Shown here in pieces: positions 23,101 through 36,800 of a DNA stretch of 64,000 nucleotides (its first letter is position 1; every line of letters starts with the position of its first letter). Source of the DNA: Hydractinia symbiolongicarpus (lineage: Eukaryota; Cnidaria; Hydrozoa; Anthoathecata; Hydractiniidae); contig NC_079878.1 of assembly GCF_029227915.1 (NCBI RefSeq), positions 1,984,001-2,048,000 on the forward strand, read 5' to 3'. The translations under genes and the position numbers were made by a program. The notes under the pieces are model-generated. The model ran no database searches. It was not told where the DNA came from and saw nothing but the letters and a program-made list of their open reading frames with translations.

Positions 23101-25338
23101 TTAAAGAATTTTAATAATTTACTGTATAAAAACTTTGGTTAACTTCTACATACCATAATGATTCATCGCGACACAATTCTTGTAAACGTTTACATGTGCA
23201 TGCCAGATGAGCGAGATCTTTAGCAGCAGAAAATGAACAAATTTTTAATAGCACTTCATCTGGTATAAGTCTTTGCATATAGCCAGTTGAATCCTTGGGT
23301 TTAACCAAAGACTTTGACTGTGTAATTGAATCTGAAAATAAATTAAGTATCTAGCTATATATTTAAAATAGTAAAAAAAAAAATTGACCAAAAAATAATA
23401 AACTAAATTCTTACAAAAGATTATTGGATGATTCATCTTACAAAATACACACAACTTAAATAATCTATTTTTTTAAAGTTCCCACCATTTTGAAACATTT
23501 TTAGCACCATCATCATTTGAGCCATGATTACATTCAGAAGTTAGTATGCTGTATACAGGTATGACACCCAGTGTTGTATGCAGAATACAGGTCCTGTTTC
23601 ACATACACAACTGTTCCTTCACTTTGTGTATTGTAGAAAACATACAGTATGAAATTTTTATAAAACGTATGAAGAAAAATTCTTCTTTTTCCTCATTCTT
23701 CTAAGCATAAATAAATAAATAGTCAAACTGAAGACTAGTATAAAAAACTATATACTTATTTTAAATGTATAATATAAAATCAAGTTGCTTTGTAGATGTT
23801 TACCAACAGCCATATGTTTCAGGTAGAAATAGAACTTTTTGACACTTTCATCTGTATAAAAACTGTTTTGAATAACAGGGAAAAGAATATCACAAGAGAA
23901 CAGCATAAAGAAATAAAATGCTGTAAAATTTTAAAACCATTTAAATTTTCAAATTCATAATATCATTGTGATTTTAGTATTAGCTCACACTATAGAAACA
24001 ATGTAAAGCTTCAAAAAGTGAAATTATTTTATTTTTATTTTTAGAGCAATATTGTTTTCTTAGCTTAGTCTCAATATGCCTAACAAGAATTTATTTCATA
24101 AGCTGAAACAAACAACATCCTTAACATATATAAACTTTCATGTAATTTATTTGTGCTTTCTTCAAGTATAACACCAAACTAGCTAATAAATTTATTTTTG
24201 TAATATATAAACCTTCAAGAACTATTTTAAGTATAATTTAGGGCTAAGGATATGTTTAAATCATCTCGAAAAAAAATTCAATGTTCAACTATATACGCAA
24301 GTATTTTGTTATATCCTAGAAATATTTATTCCTTTGTCCCTGAAAAAAAAGCCTCTCTGGGTTTCATTTACATCTATCCTATTATTTTGCAGTTCACATT
24401 GATTTTTACATATAATGACTCTCCTTGTATTTTGTTGCTGTAGTCAAGAAAAAAGCGAACAAAAGATTGATGAAATAAATTACTTACTTCTGCTTAACCT
24501 GCCCTTTTTCATATCGAAGGCCAATTTATATAAATAATTGCCAATCCCTTATCCCCTTTATCATGAGCTTTTTATGCAAGCATTTCACAAAGAACTTTTA
24601 TATATAAAAAAGTTTGAAGTTTAAATTTATTCACAAAATATTTCCTTGGTTAAAGAACTAATTGGTGTTCATTGATCTCCAGCACCATAACTCATATTGG
24701 GCATGCTTTTCAATAAGCAGGTAAGAAAATTCACTGAACTTAATGCCATAGACTTATATAGGCTAGATGTTTAGTTAACAATCACAGCCTTGTGTTAGAT
24801 CACATAGAAAAAAAAGCAATTAAGTCAATCATTCAACTGTAAAAATGCATTTCATATCTGAAGCATAACACTAAAAAGGTATACCAATTTGAGTAGAGAA
24901 ACACATATGTCACCTGCATAAAGTTTTTTACATGCAACACACAAGGTGTTTGAATAAAAGGTTTATATCTTTAAGGACGGTTTATTTTTGACAGACTTAC
25001 TATATTCACTTTGTTTCTTGTGGCTTATATTCTATTTCAAAAAAATTACTAAAATATGAACTAACCTATATTTGACGTATTATCTTTCACATTACATGGT
25101 GGTTTACTGTAAAGCTTATTACAGTTAACAGCAAGGACCTAAATGAGTAGAAGTGTTGTACAAAAACAATATAAGTATTAAAAAGTATTAAATACAAATA
25201 GAAGTGTTTACTGACCTCTTGTGTCTTTAAAAGTGTAAATGAGAAGCAATGTGCTGTAGTAAATGATAAAGTTGATGATTCTTTAGAAAAAAATTTGCTA
25301 GCAGGTGAAGTTGACTCTACACATACTTCCATGTCCAT
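17178..25338 (-). CDS. FBXO11: F-box only protein 11 (SCF ubiquitin-ligase substrate receptor), 14 coding exons, 889 aa
   Basis: Exons in transcription order: 25338-25216, 25138-25066, 23331-23154, 22954-22750, 22640-22526, 22446-22234, 22152-21908, 21800-21583, 21244-20941, 20760-20675, 20281-19926, 19557-19474, 18045-17838, 17439-17178. All junctions are GT/AG, phases agree and the sum is 2670 nt. An F-box (about 86-125: [13 protein letters not shown]) is followed by many right-handed beta-helix (PbH1/CASH) repeats of the form [13 protein letters not shown], then a UBR-type zinc finger (about 755-815: [34 protein letters not shown]). The UBR finger is split between the last two exons. Order and length match animal FBXO11 (about 930 aa in human). 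Family role: substrate receptor of an SCF E3 ligase. The ATG at 25338 follows a possible acceptor, so a 5' UTR exon may lie upstream. The first two exons are the least certain. The basic, Ser/Arg-rich C-terminus appears lineage specific. Confidence 0.9.
18046..19473 (-). other. FBXO11 intron 12, no nested gene seen
   Basis: A long intron between the last beta-helix exon and the UBR exon. AT-rich, with no convincing antisense gene. A weakly repeated GGTGAGATTAT motif lies at about 18342-18365. Confidence 0.4.
21340..21495. repeat. foldback element in FBXO11 intron 8
   Basis: The left arm includes CGAATCTCCACGGGACGATT and the right arm includes the complement (AAATCGTCCCGAATATCGTCC...AGTGAAGATTCG). 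A second inner GGGACGATTTTTACGA/TCACAAAAATCGTCCC pair strengthens the foldback. It lies between exons 8 and 9 of FBXO11 and has no coding capacity. Confidence 0.5.
23332..25065 (-). other. FBXO11 intron 2, no feature recognised
   Basis: AT-rich sequence between the exon ending in NTSNI and the F-box exon. No repeat or antisense gene was recognised. Confidence 0.35.
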
Positions 25339-25340
25339 TT

Positions 25341-26068
25341 CTAGGAGTAATCACAAAAAGAAAATAAATTTAATGAAGATCGTAATAACAGTTATTAGAT
25401 GTTGAACGATATTTCATATAAACATTGTCATGACAGTACTGTGAAGAAGTGTGATGACAAAAAGCCAATATAGTTTCATCGTAGTTCAGAAGCTAATAAT
25501 ATTATAATATAATATAATTTTTGAACAACAGTTATTTGCCATGGATTCTCTTGGATGAGTTTTCACATGATACTGTTTAAGGCAATCAAGGGTCAGTATA
25601 CAGATTATTTGTTATTGCAGCTGCCATTATGACCTGGGGTAAGCATGTCGTAAGCATGCTGTTTATATAGTAAATCCTTCTTAAATTCAAGACTGGATGA
25701 TTCAAAAATATCTTATACTGTATATAATACTGTTTATTCTTTACCAATTGGCTACATTTTAAAGTGCATTTTCCTGTAATTTTCTTTTTAATTAATTTTT
25801 TAACTGTAAAGATTTGACCATGAAAAGTCCTTGTTTTACCCCATCTGGAACATCATGTGACTATGTGTCTGCAAGAATTAGAAATAAAAAATATCCAAAT
25901 CATTTTTGATAAATCTCTTTCCAAGTATAATCGTTATTTGATCCAAACCAGGTAAAAGTATTATGTCACCAGTTGGCAAAAATTTCTTGTTGTAGTCCCA
26001 CCTTAGCGCCCAAAGTATTTGCATCAAGTCATTGGTTTTATATTTAACTTTTTAGTTGCTTATTTCTT
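25341..26068. other. 5' flank of FBXO11, no feature recognised
   Basis: This should contain the promoter or non-coding first exon of FBXO11, because a CCTAG acceptor-like site directly precedes the ATG exon. I could not place a TATA box or start site. Confidence 0.3.
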
Positions 26069-26415
26069 ACAGGGAACCCGAGGTATAAAATGATGTTGAA
26101 CTTATATATAGAGCTTAAAAAGTTGATTAACAAGTCTTTAAAATTTTTTTAAAAAGCTCTTTTCGTTATCAAGATATTTACATTTAAAGAATTTCAGATT
26201 TAATTATGCTGAATAAATTATAACGTCATATTTAAGTAATAGCAAACTTTGACATTTTCTGTCATTAGTAATTTTAGACCTGTTAAGAAATGTGCATTCA
26301 AACTTATTAATGAATACATAATATATGGGTGAATTGACTGACATAAAATTTTTTGCCAAAGTGACACTCGTTTGCGTCTCACATCCAATATCATTTTATA
26401 CCTCAGGTTTCCTTT
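26069..26415. mobile_element. inverted-repeat transposon, copy A (GAGGTATAAAATGATG ends)
   Basis: The left end AGGGAACCCGAGGTATAAAA is answered by TTTTATACCTCAGGTTTCCT at the right. The interior (TTTTCGTTATCAAGATATT, GCAAACTTTGACATTTTCTG) is homologous, in reverse orientation, to the element at 32295-32751. Non-coding; MITE-like. Confidence 0.75.
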
Positions 26416-26814
26416 AACTTAAACTTGGTCAGCAGTCACGTAATCAGTTGCTCAAACAAGTCCAATAAAAAAATCTTACACATAACAAGCAATGGCACTT
26501 AAAATACTGAACGAGAAGTCTTTTTCATTATTAAAACAAATTAATGACACTAAAGGCACATTTCACATTTCATGTGGGGTAGTAGTTCAAATTTTTGTGT
26601 GTATTAAGTATTTTTTGTAAATTTAGAACGGTTGCAAATTCATGCCATAAAAAATTACATTGCACAGAGAATTAAAGAAGTGCATTAAAAAATTCCATAT
26701 GATAAAAAATATCACTTTCATTGCAGGAAGTTTTGTTACTCTTGGGAAAATATTGCTGGTTTATTGCTCTAAGTACAAAGTTAACTTCAGACATAGGCAA
26801 ATGTGCCATAACAT

Positions 26815-27060
26815 AAAAGGTGCAGTAGATTTAGACTAGATCGAGTAGCCCAGCCAACCCGCTATCATGAATAGGGTGCTGATAAACTGTAAACGCCTGC
26901 ATATACAGGGGCGAGTTAAGGTGCCTTTTTGAATTAAATTGGTGGTTGTCCTCTGCAACCGCCCTCACTATCCCGAATTTGCCTGGAGCATTCCCGAAAA
27001 GCAATTTGTTGTGCCATACCATGCGGACAGTTGGAAAAAGGCACTTGAAGAAGAAGGAGT
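26815..27060. repeat. GC-richer island, candidate dispersed repeat
   Basis: A block of clearly higher GC than its surroundings lies in AT-rich intergenic DNA. On the minus strand it shows a 63-codon frame without protein-like features. It is probably a fragment of a transposon or SINE, but I see no ends and no second copy in the window. Confidence 0.25.
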
Positions 27061-28854
27061 AAAAAAAGTTATATATACATAAGTTTTTTATAAGTACATT
27101 GTATCAAAGTTATTTTAAGAACTTCACTACCACATGGGAAGTTTATTCTAATTTTTTACCCGTGAGGAATCTTTGAGTGTTTTTTGTGGTGAATCTCTAA
27201 GTGTTTTTTTTTTGTGCCATCTGTATTTTTGTTGCTTGTTATAACTATCAACTAAAGCTAGCAAACTATCAAGTTAAATATTACCTTTTTCAGGGATTGA
27301 TCTGGGTCTATGCTGGTTTTTCAGTAATGTAATGCTTACACTTTTTATGGTGTATGACCTTATCAGCCCTCCGTACTTTCACATAAATTCTGCAAGGTCA
27401 AATTATACCCTCCACTCTAATTTGACGGTCAATAATATAGGCTGTAACTGCAATAGGAACGCACTTCTTTAATTCAGAATTTAGCTTCAGTAATTCAGAA
27501 TTTAGCTCAGCATTCTCAATGGCAAAAGATGAAAAAAGGTAAAAAATAATAAAAATAGTTTTTTCAAACAGCTAATTTTGGTCTCAATTAGCCATAATAT
27601 TTAGTGATTTTTCACATGGTCGTTAAAAATTGTGGTGATATTTTTACAACCAAAACAGCATTCTTGAGTGCTACAACGTGTTTTCAAACGAATTATTTAC
27701 AAATATAATTGACTATCAAAACTTATTATGTTGAAACAAACACAAACTAAGCATGAATACAAAATATTATATATTTGATATATATACATGGTCAGCTCAT
27801 ATAAAGTCACCTATTCCATACTTAAATACTTAATTCATGCCTACCTCTAGTTAGGTATTGTTGTAAAAAATACGTAGCTAAATTGTAACAAGCCAGCTAG
27901 GTAGATATGTGACCTCAGACAGCTTTGTTTGGTTTGGCATTTGGTGCAGCCACAAATTATTAAAACTTTGAAATAAAATAAAAAATAAACCATATACCAC
28001 TTTTAAAACGATTTCTCTCCACTAAGTCTTTTATTTGACATGCTGTTAAATCAACGATATTTCTTCGATCCCACATTTCATAGTAATATAAAAAAAATAC
28101 TGCTTTTTGAAGTATGGCCAAACTGGTTGTTTTTGTTTATACTTCACTTCTCAGCTGTCCTGTTCGATTACGATAGACCATCTTTGTTTACAAATGTTAT
28201 GATCTTTTGACCAATCATATTCATTTGCATAATTTACTATTTGATCAGCAAACCAATCAAAACAATGAAATTAGTTTGGTCACGGCTATTGAGCAGGATC
28301 TAAAGAAACAAACACCTGAGCACATTGACAACAAAATATCGCAAGTACTTTTATTATGACGACAACACGCTGCTATAATAATTTCAATCGACCACGCGCG
28401 CATCTGAATTCGGCTACCTAATTTACAAAATAATAATTCTATGCCCTGTCCACGCGCCAATTTTTCCCTTTAATTGTCATAAAATCTCACCAGGTTAAGG
28501 TACCTGTCTATTAGGAATTAGAAAGGAACCAGACAAGTTGTTTTTGATTTGAAAATATAACGAAAACCAGTATACTTGACACCATATTCACAAGAAAGAG
28601 ATAATACACTTTTTTGAGCCTAAAACTCTGGTTATTTACAACAAGACAAAAAATGATCTGAGAGACGAAAAGTATAAAGCGGCAGGAGAGGGTGTCAAAA
28701 ACAATCCGTGCCACTTTGAACTGACGCTTAACTTTTTGCACGTGACACAAAAAAATCCCTGGAAACCAAAATTTATCCACGATTCCGTAGTTTTTCCAAT
28801 GTTGGAAGTAGCAGAACAGGCCATGGCTTAATTAAAAGTAATCATCATAAAATT

Positions 28855-29145
28855 TTGGGCACATCCTTACCTACATATCGGTTTTCTAAGCAGTAACTTT
28901 TATGAAAACACTTCGAGTAATGTTTTATTGGTATTTTTATTAGTTTTACCGATACTTGGTCATTATGTTTTCACAACTGGTTTGTAAAATACACATTTTT
29001 ATCACGTGATAATCTTTCAGAAAAATTTTGGACACATCTTTTATTTACTATATTGATTTTCTAAGCAGTAACTTTCATGAAAACACTCCGAGGAATGTTT
29101 TATTGGTATTTTTACGAGTTTAATCATATTTGGTCAGTTCCATAA
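28855..29145. repeat. diverged tandem duplication, period about 173 bp
   Basis: Block 1 (about 28851-28975) and block 2 (about 29024-29145) share AAAATTTTGGGCACATC, TTTTCTAAGCAGTAACTTT, ATGAAAACACTYCGAGKAAT and TTTTATTGGTATTTTTA in the same order. Two copies only, between FBXO11 and GPD2. Confidence 0.65.
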
Positions 29146-29149
29146 TGGC

Positions 29150-30809
29150 AGAGTTGTGACGTCATATTTTAATTATTAAAAATGATGATATAAAAAATAT
29201 AAGTGTTTATTAAATTTAAAGTTATTCCTAATTTTAAAACAAAAGATATAAGAATGTCAGTTCACGCGATTTTGTCGTTAAAACGGGCTTATTTTACCCT
29301 GTGTATTGTGCCATTTTGTTTCCGCTTTTCCTGCAGTATATTTTCGCAAGATTCAAAAATTTACGATAACTAGTTTTGTATAAATTTCAGCGCATTAGAT
29401 TCGACAAAATTAGCGCCTTACTGCAAATAATTACAAATCTGATCATTTTATCATCAAACCTACGCCAAATTAAGTCTGATAATTTGATTTAAAGCAAACT
29501 TTCTTTTAAAATTTTATTTTTCACTCAAACTAAGATAACCACGGGTTGTCTTTTCTGCCCTATCCCCTGATAAAATTTCAGTCAGTCTATTTTTAGCCTA
29601 GAAATCTTAAAAAATCACATGTGAAAAAAGGAGCTCTGCCAAATTAAATTCACAACAAATTTAATTTTTTTTCCTCCATCGCTAAATTAAATTCACACTA
29701 AAAAAAAAACATTTTACCCTATCGCAAAATCAAATCCGCGCCAAAAATTGTACGAATGAGCCTGAGGTGCATCATCAACTATGATTTTATAAGATCAGAT
29801 TATAAAATCTTTAGAACTAAATACCTCAAAAACAAAGAAATTTTTTAAAAAAGAATTATCAACTTTTTATCCTGTAACATAAAAATCATTTTTCGTTGTC
29901 AAAGCAAGGTTAGTGCAATAAATAAACGGCGTAACGTACGGAAAAACAAGTTATTGTTACCAAAATTTATTCCACCCAATAAGTTACAACTGGTCTAATA
30001 AAAATATTTTTATATACATTTTTCAGATATTAATAAAAATTCATTAAAAAAAAGAATGTTAGTTTTGTTTGTTGGTAAAGATATGGTCAATTATTTGAAG
30101 TTATACACGGTTTCAAGCAACTTTTTTTTAATCTCACCCAAGTATAACATAGAAATTATCCGGGAGATAAAACACTCCGCAATGTGCCAAAAGCACCGAC
30201 TATTATGTCCAGCTTCTTCATCAAGTGAAAAAACAACTCTGGTTTACCTAGGTTTTTTCGTTTACACGATGTCGTTGTAGCATCGGAGCAAAATCACTCT
30301 ACACATCGGAACGAAACAATTTCGTTTTGTAAAACAGATGGGTTTGGTTTGGTATGAACAGACACCAGATCTGGTATATCATTTTGGAACGATCCCTATC
30401 CGCAACAAGTAAACGTGGTTGGTAAAATGTTGCTTATAGTCAAATGTTAAGATATACATTACATTACAATACAATGTTTTCTTTCTCTTTTCTGTTTACA
30501 AGTATTCCTAATGCATTATTAGAAATTACACCCGTCTTCATGCACATCATCAGCTAAAAAAGTAAGCAATTCTTAACACGTACGGGTGTTATAATTTACA
30601 TGGGCATTACTGTTTAAGTGTTAACGATCTGATAGTTACACTATATACGTTGTGTTTTAAAGAGTAGGGGGAATGAATCTGCGTTCTTAACAATAGAGGA
30701 ATCCAGGACAGGGGGTATAAAAAATCGATCATGTTATTTTGGCGGGTATATACTTCGCCGTCCTGATTTTAGATTTGCGGGAGTTCAGAAATTTGGTTTT
30801 GGAAGGGCA
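29150..30809. other. 3' flank of GPD2
   Basis: AT-rich intergenic DNA in which I looked for a final GPD2 exon on the minus strand and did not find one. Repeated AAATTAAATTCAC motifs occur at about 29640-29760. No other gene is seen. Confidence 0.35.
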
Positions 30810-33800
30810 TTAGGTGTGTTGGCCACAAATTAAAAGACATACGTGTAAAAATTCATTAAATTCTATCGTTGAGCTTGCATCTAGATCAATTTCTTTTAGG
30901 ATTCTTTCTACTTCCGTGTCTGATACTTTGGTTTTACCAAGACGTTTGAGTATCGTCGACAATTCTGATCGTGTAATATGTCCTATGTAAAACACATGAA
31001 AAGAATTTCAAGTTAACGTTGCACAGAGACAAATTCTAACAAAGGGCAATTAAAGTAACCTGGTTTATAACTTTCACAAACACCTACTATGTATAGAAAT
31101 TGTATAGGATAAAAACTTTGGTAAGATTTTTTGTCAAATTCGAAGAGTATCATTTCGCGACAGTTAATATTCGCGACAAAAAAGATCACTCAAGTTATAC
31201 TTTGATATTAAATAAATACCACGAATATCGCGAAACATAATTTCTGGAATTTTCCCATTGGCGAAGAGTTTCTACACTTAAGGTGTATAACAACCATTCG
31301 TTAACATACCGTTTAGCTTAAAGGATAAAAAAAAGAGAAGCAAATGTTAAGACAACCCTGACCAAATTTTTCTTAACATTGTCAAAGAAGTCGAGAAAGG
31401 TCCAGACATATTGTGTACATTTGATATTTGCTTTCCTGATATGTAAACTACAAATATATTAAAAGTAGTTTATATGAGTTAAAGTTTCACCTTTTTTCCT
31501 AGAATCAAAGTCCTGAAACACTTTAGCATATTTCTCCATGTCTTCTTTATCTACGTTATAGACAGCAGTTTGAGCTGGATGGTGGTTAGAAGCCATGGTT
31601 AACAAAAATTTGTTCGCTTCTTCTATTTCTTTCTAAAAAAAATAGCTAAAATCTATCGAGAGCTACTCATTTTTCGTTTAACCTAATGGCTACTTTGGTG
31701 TTTTTGATGCTTACGTTATTGCTGACTGTCATAATCTAAATCACTAACAGAATCTGTTCCACAGAAAGGAGAGGGTGGGGTCCCACCCACTACCCCTTCC
31801 TTCCCTACCCCACCCTTTCCTATTTTTCACCAAATAAATACTTTGCGATGAGAAAAAGAGAATTTTGATCACGATTTAACATTAACAGACGTACCTTTCT
31901 TCTTTTGTTATCCCACTTGAGTTCATCACCCATTATCTGCACAATAGTGGGAAGGATGCTCTCAGCTGCTTGCGTGTCCAAGAAAGCAACACGTAAACGC
32001 CTAGCAATCATATCAGTCGCGGTACAAGCGTATTCCTAGCAAGTAAATTAAAAAAGTAAAAACAATGTACATGAAGCGTACATACAGCGGTCGGATGCAG
32101 ACAATACTCCAACTGGGTATTGTCTCTTAGTGGATTTTAAATTCCATGGAAAATGTAGAAATTTTCTCAGAGAATTCTTTCTAACTCGGTAATATCATAA
32201 ATTAAAGTAGCTGAGCTACCTTTCGTTGACTAGCATTGGCAAACACACAATCCATTTAGCAAATTTCGAAAAAGGTTAGGAGTTTAAATAACCTAAAAAG
32301 GAATCCGAGGTATAAAATGATGTCTTGGTTTGCAATAAAAATTTCTTGGTACACATATAGATCCTACATGTTTACTCACAAAATTTGATTGTAAACCGAC
32401 ATGCAGAACCCAAGTTATGGGATCATCAGCAAAAAAATAAGAAGCCTGGGGCGAGCAAACGAGTCTCACTTTGACAAAAAAATTTATGTTAATTAATTCA
32501 CCTTTACAATATCAATGCATTGATAAAGTTTGAATGTCTATCCTTTATCAGGTCGAAAATTACTGAGGACAGAAAATGTCAAAATTTGCTATCACTTAAA
32601 TGACATAATAATTTTGCACCATATTTAAATCTGAAATTAAGATTGAAAATGTGAATATCTTAAGAACGAAAAGGGTATTTTACAAAATTTAAAAAGACTT
32701 TGAGCTCTATAATATAAGTCCAACATCATTTTATACCTCGGATTCCCTTTAAGCTATGCACGCTGTACAATATTACAAACATTGAAATACATACCCGTCG
32801 AACACTATGCAGAACTTCTGCTTCTATGTAAGGATGATCGTCACATAATTTCCTACCAATCACAGGCCAGCGATTTCCAGTTAAGGCAGCGACTCTTGCC
32901 ACTTGTGGCGCATTCACGCCATATGCATGCGACAAATGAATCGCAACCTAAAAAGAGAATCTAGATGAGTTGGAGTTATATTTTTCACGATCTACATACT
33001 TTATTATCTTAAAAGCGTTAATTGCAGCCTCCTAAATTTCCCACGACGGCATTGCTGGGCATTGTTGGGCGTAATGCAAACAATCTGCTTTTATCAGGTT
33101 AGTTATTTTAAATGGTGACCACCACTTTTTTATGGTTAACACACTGATTGGATGTGAGCATAAAACAATTCATTACTGATACTTTTAAAGATGAAACTTT
33201 CTAACTGTTTCATAGTTCTTGCAGTCATCAAAATTTAGAAAACATTTAGAAGATTTGGCATTTCCAATTAATTTTACCTCAGGATCGAATCCATAATCTT
33301 GGACCAGTCGCAAATAATACGTCGGTGTCCAGCCTTCGGCACCTTCGAGTAAAGCACCATCAGTGGCGCTTTCTCCACTTGGATTTAAATTACAAGCTTT
33401 CACTGCGGTATCAACCGTGTCTTGAGCCATTGATCGGTAAGTTGTCCATTTACCACCGGCAATTGTTACTAATTTGCTGTCACTCACATTGATCATATGA
33501 TTACGAGATATTGACTGTGTATCAGCAGATGATGGATCTACAACTAAAGGTCGGATACCACTCCAAGCTGACAAAACGTCACCACGACGAACTGAAGTGA
33601 ATGAAAGAAACGCTGCTTAAACGCGGTGGACGGAAGTAAAGAAACGCTAATTTTAAATTTATTTCACACGAAAATAAAAAAATGACTGAATGAAAAGTTG
33701 TCATAACATCTGAAAGCAACTAACAATAGGGTTATCGAGTTTCACGAAAATTGAGTTTTACCATTATCGAACTTTTAAGTTTATTAAGATTTAAGGTTAT

Positions 33801-36800
33801 AGACTTTTAGGTTTATCGTGTTTTAAGTATGGAATTTTTAGGTGTATCGAGTTTTAAAGATCATCAAATTTCTAAACTTATCGAGTTTTTGAGTTTTTAA
33901 TTTTATCGCGATCTAAGGTGATCGAAATTTAAGGTGATTGAGTTTACGTGGAAGCTTACGAAGCAACAACAATTTTATACCTTGTATATCAGGATTGACA
34001 TATCGTTTGACTTCATTCAAAATGAACTGTATTTCTTCTTCAGACGGTTCTGGATTATACGTGACGTCACATTTTTTGTCAGTGGTTCCAACAATGGTTT
34101 TACCTTCCCATGGCAAAAAAAATATAACACGCCCATCGCTTGTTGATGGGTCAAGCAATCCCATGTCTTTTGGGCTAAATAAAATATATTTGCAATACAC
34201 ATAAAACGAAATCTTCAGCGACTTTTAAGATTATTATGCGATTTTTAAGTGTTATAAATTACCCAGGAATGAACGTTACGTTTGTATAATCGCTCACCCT
34301 TTTACCATAAGCTTTCAATGAGCACCCATTAATCAATCAGGGAGTCGACTTAAGCGCTTACTTCAAAAGCGCCAAACAAAAACACGTTATTTTCAAATAT
34401 TATGTCACAACATAGCATTTTGTTAGTGTTTGTAATGACTCATTAATTGTTGTCTTATTTAATAACAATGACGTTTTTCAAGCTACACCGGGCTCATGGT
34501 ATAATCTGACGATGTCGAAGGCGTTTGTATGTTTTGTGTTTTCTATTATTATAGTCGGTGGCCCGTAGAAAAATCGCCTGTCCTTTTTATACCGCATTAC
34601 GCGCGTCTCGTTACTTGAGATAACAATTTTAGTGACAGATAGACGTATGGGTATTATAATATAGACTCTTACGTTATAACTATTAATTTGTTACCATTTG
34701 TGTTACTTTTAATCTCGGAAGTTGTTGTTAAGCACTCAGAGACAAAATAAGAAGCCAGTTAGAGTCCCTGGTACATTGATCGAAAATTTCATAAGTGCAC
34801 AGGGCGATTAATTACTGTTAAGTTATATTTAACTTTTTATTCTTGCTTAACTAACTTATTACACCGAAAATAATTAGTGAACTTAATAAGCGGGATTAAT
34901 TATGATACATGAAATTAACAAAAAATTATAAATTTCGCTATTTAGGTGTGTGGTAATTAACACTAATTTTAAAAAACAAATATTTAAACCGCATTATATA
35001 ACGCGAATTTTTAGCCATTAAAAAATTCCTTTTCTTAAGATTAAATTAATTTATTCATTGAAATAGAGCCATGCCGTATCCATTTGTTCAAGGTGGATTA
35101 GAAATCCCAATTAGGGTCACAGTAACCTGGAGTGACCCTGAAAAACTGTCAATTTTAGCTGACTGGGAATATGTAGATGACTCTAAAAAAATCTTGCAAA
35201 TGTTAGGGATGGAAAAAGACGAGGATGACGAAAATGACGATGAAGAAGATGAGATTGAAGATGTGGAATTTTTATCTTAATATACTTGAAGTATCACTTG
35301 TAAGGACTTTTGTTAGAAATAAGAAAAGAACACTCCATCTCTCTGTTTTATATTTTTTTGACCACTTTCTAGATTAAAAAAATGATCTTGAAATCATATA
35401 TTTTTGAAAGGTATTTTGCAAAATATACATATAAAAAAGATGCGTTGGAACATACAAATGTTTTTTTTTAACGCGAACCATTAATTAACGGAGAACAAAT
35501 ATATGTAGGTATTAAATTAACATGCTTTTAACTAACTCGAAATTTTCAAATTAGCGTCAATTAGTTGACTAGTTATTTTCGTGTGATAAGGTATGATGTT
35601 AAAAATTAAGTTCTTCCAATGACATCCTCTTGTTATTCCCTTTCAGAATTTACATTTCTCAGGGTCAAAAAAAAGAAGTACTAGCTAACAAAAACTGTCA
35701 CCACTCAAACGATGGTTGACCAAGACTTACCAATAGTAATCTGGTAAGACAACATGCACACCAGAAGCAGGCTGACAAATATTCATCGATTCTTTGTTAT
35801 CTAATTTTCTGATAGCGTCGGTGAAAGGTCCAGTAGCGTTCACAACACATTTTGCTTTCACATCCCATTCCTCACCAGTAAGCGTATCTCGTATATGCGC
35901 ACCACAAACCGTTTCTGTATGATCTACATAAGCAAAAGGTAAAACAACCTAGCAATTTCTAAAGAGCTAGGTAATTATTCATTTTTTGGAACGATATTAA
36001 AACCAACATCCTGTAACTCTTCTTTAGGCTATTTTTAAAAGTGACAATTTTGGCTTTTTTTAAAAACTGATTAAAACCGATGGTCTTATAACAACTGCAG
36101 TTTAGCAAAAGATAAGATCTAAAGTTTCACTGCTTTTTTACTAAAAACATACATTGACTAAACTTTTAAGCTTAATTAAAAATTAACTTAAGCAAAATCA
36201 TACTGTTATCATCTTTCTTGAATAGTAATCTTGTTACTTCAACATGATTGACGCAAGTTGCACCTTTTCGAATTGCAGTCATTGCAATCGCTAAATTCAT
36301 TCTTGAATCATCTTGTTGACCTAAAAAAAACCCACAAACAGTGATTGCTTTTCTACAGTTGCAACAGTACATAATGTTATATATTAATTCCCTTGCGTGA
36401 GTAAAACTGTGAGTCCACGACACGGAAATCACGGGTCACTTTCTTATGACGTGGCTGTACGCTAAAATTTAACTAAAAAGATTAGGGATGTACTTCATAG
36501 AAATCGAACATAAACATACAAAAAACTCTATGTTAGCATATATATATAGGTATCGCTACATATGAAACGGTATTAGATATTCACAAAGCATACGGACTGT
36601 TAAATGAAGTTCTAAATGAAGTTCCTAGCATAAAACGGAAATTGTGTTTACGAAAAAGATGGCTGTTCTTTTTGAGTATTCTCTACTCTTTCATTCAAAA
36701 TAAATCTTCAAAAAAACATTTGAAGAAGAGCATGGTTTTATAAATTAATCATAGCAAGGTTCTGTAAGGTTTTTTCATGTTTTATTTTCAGTTTTGATTA

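Noticed and set aside
26831-27022. Minus-strand 63-codon frame in a GC-richer block
   Set aside because: No start context, no homology recognised and no codon character. More likely part of a repeat.
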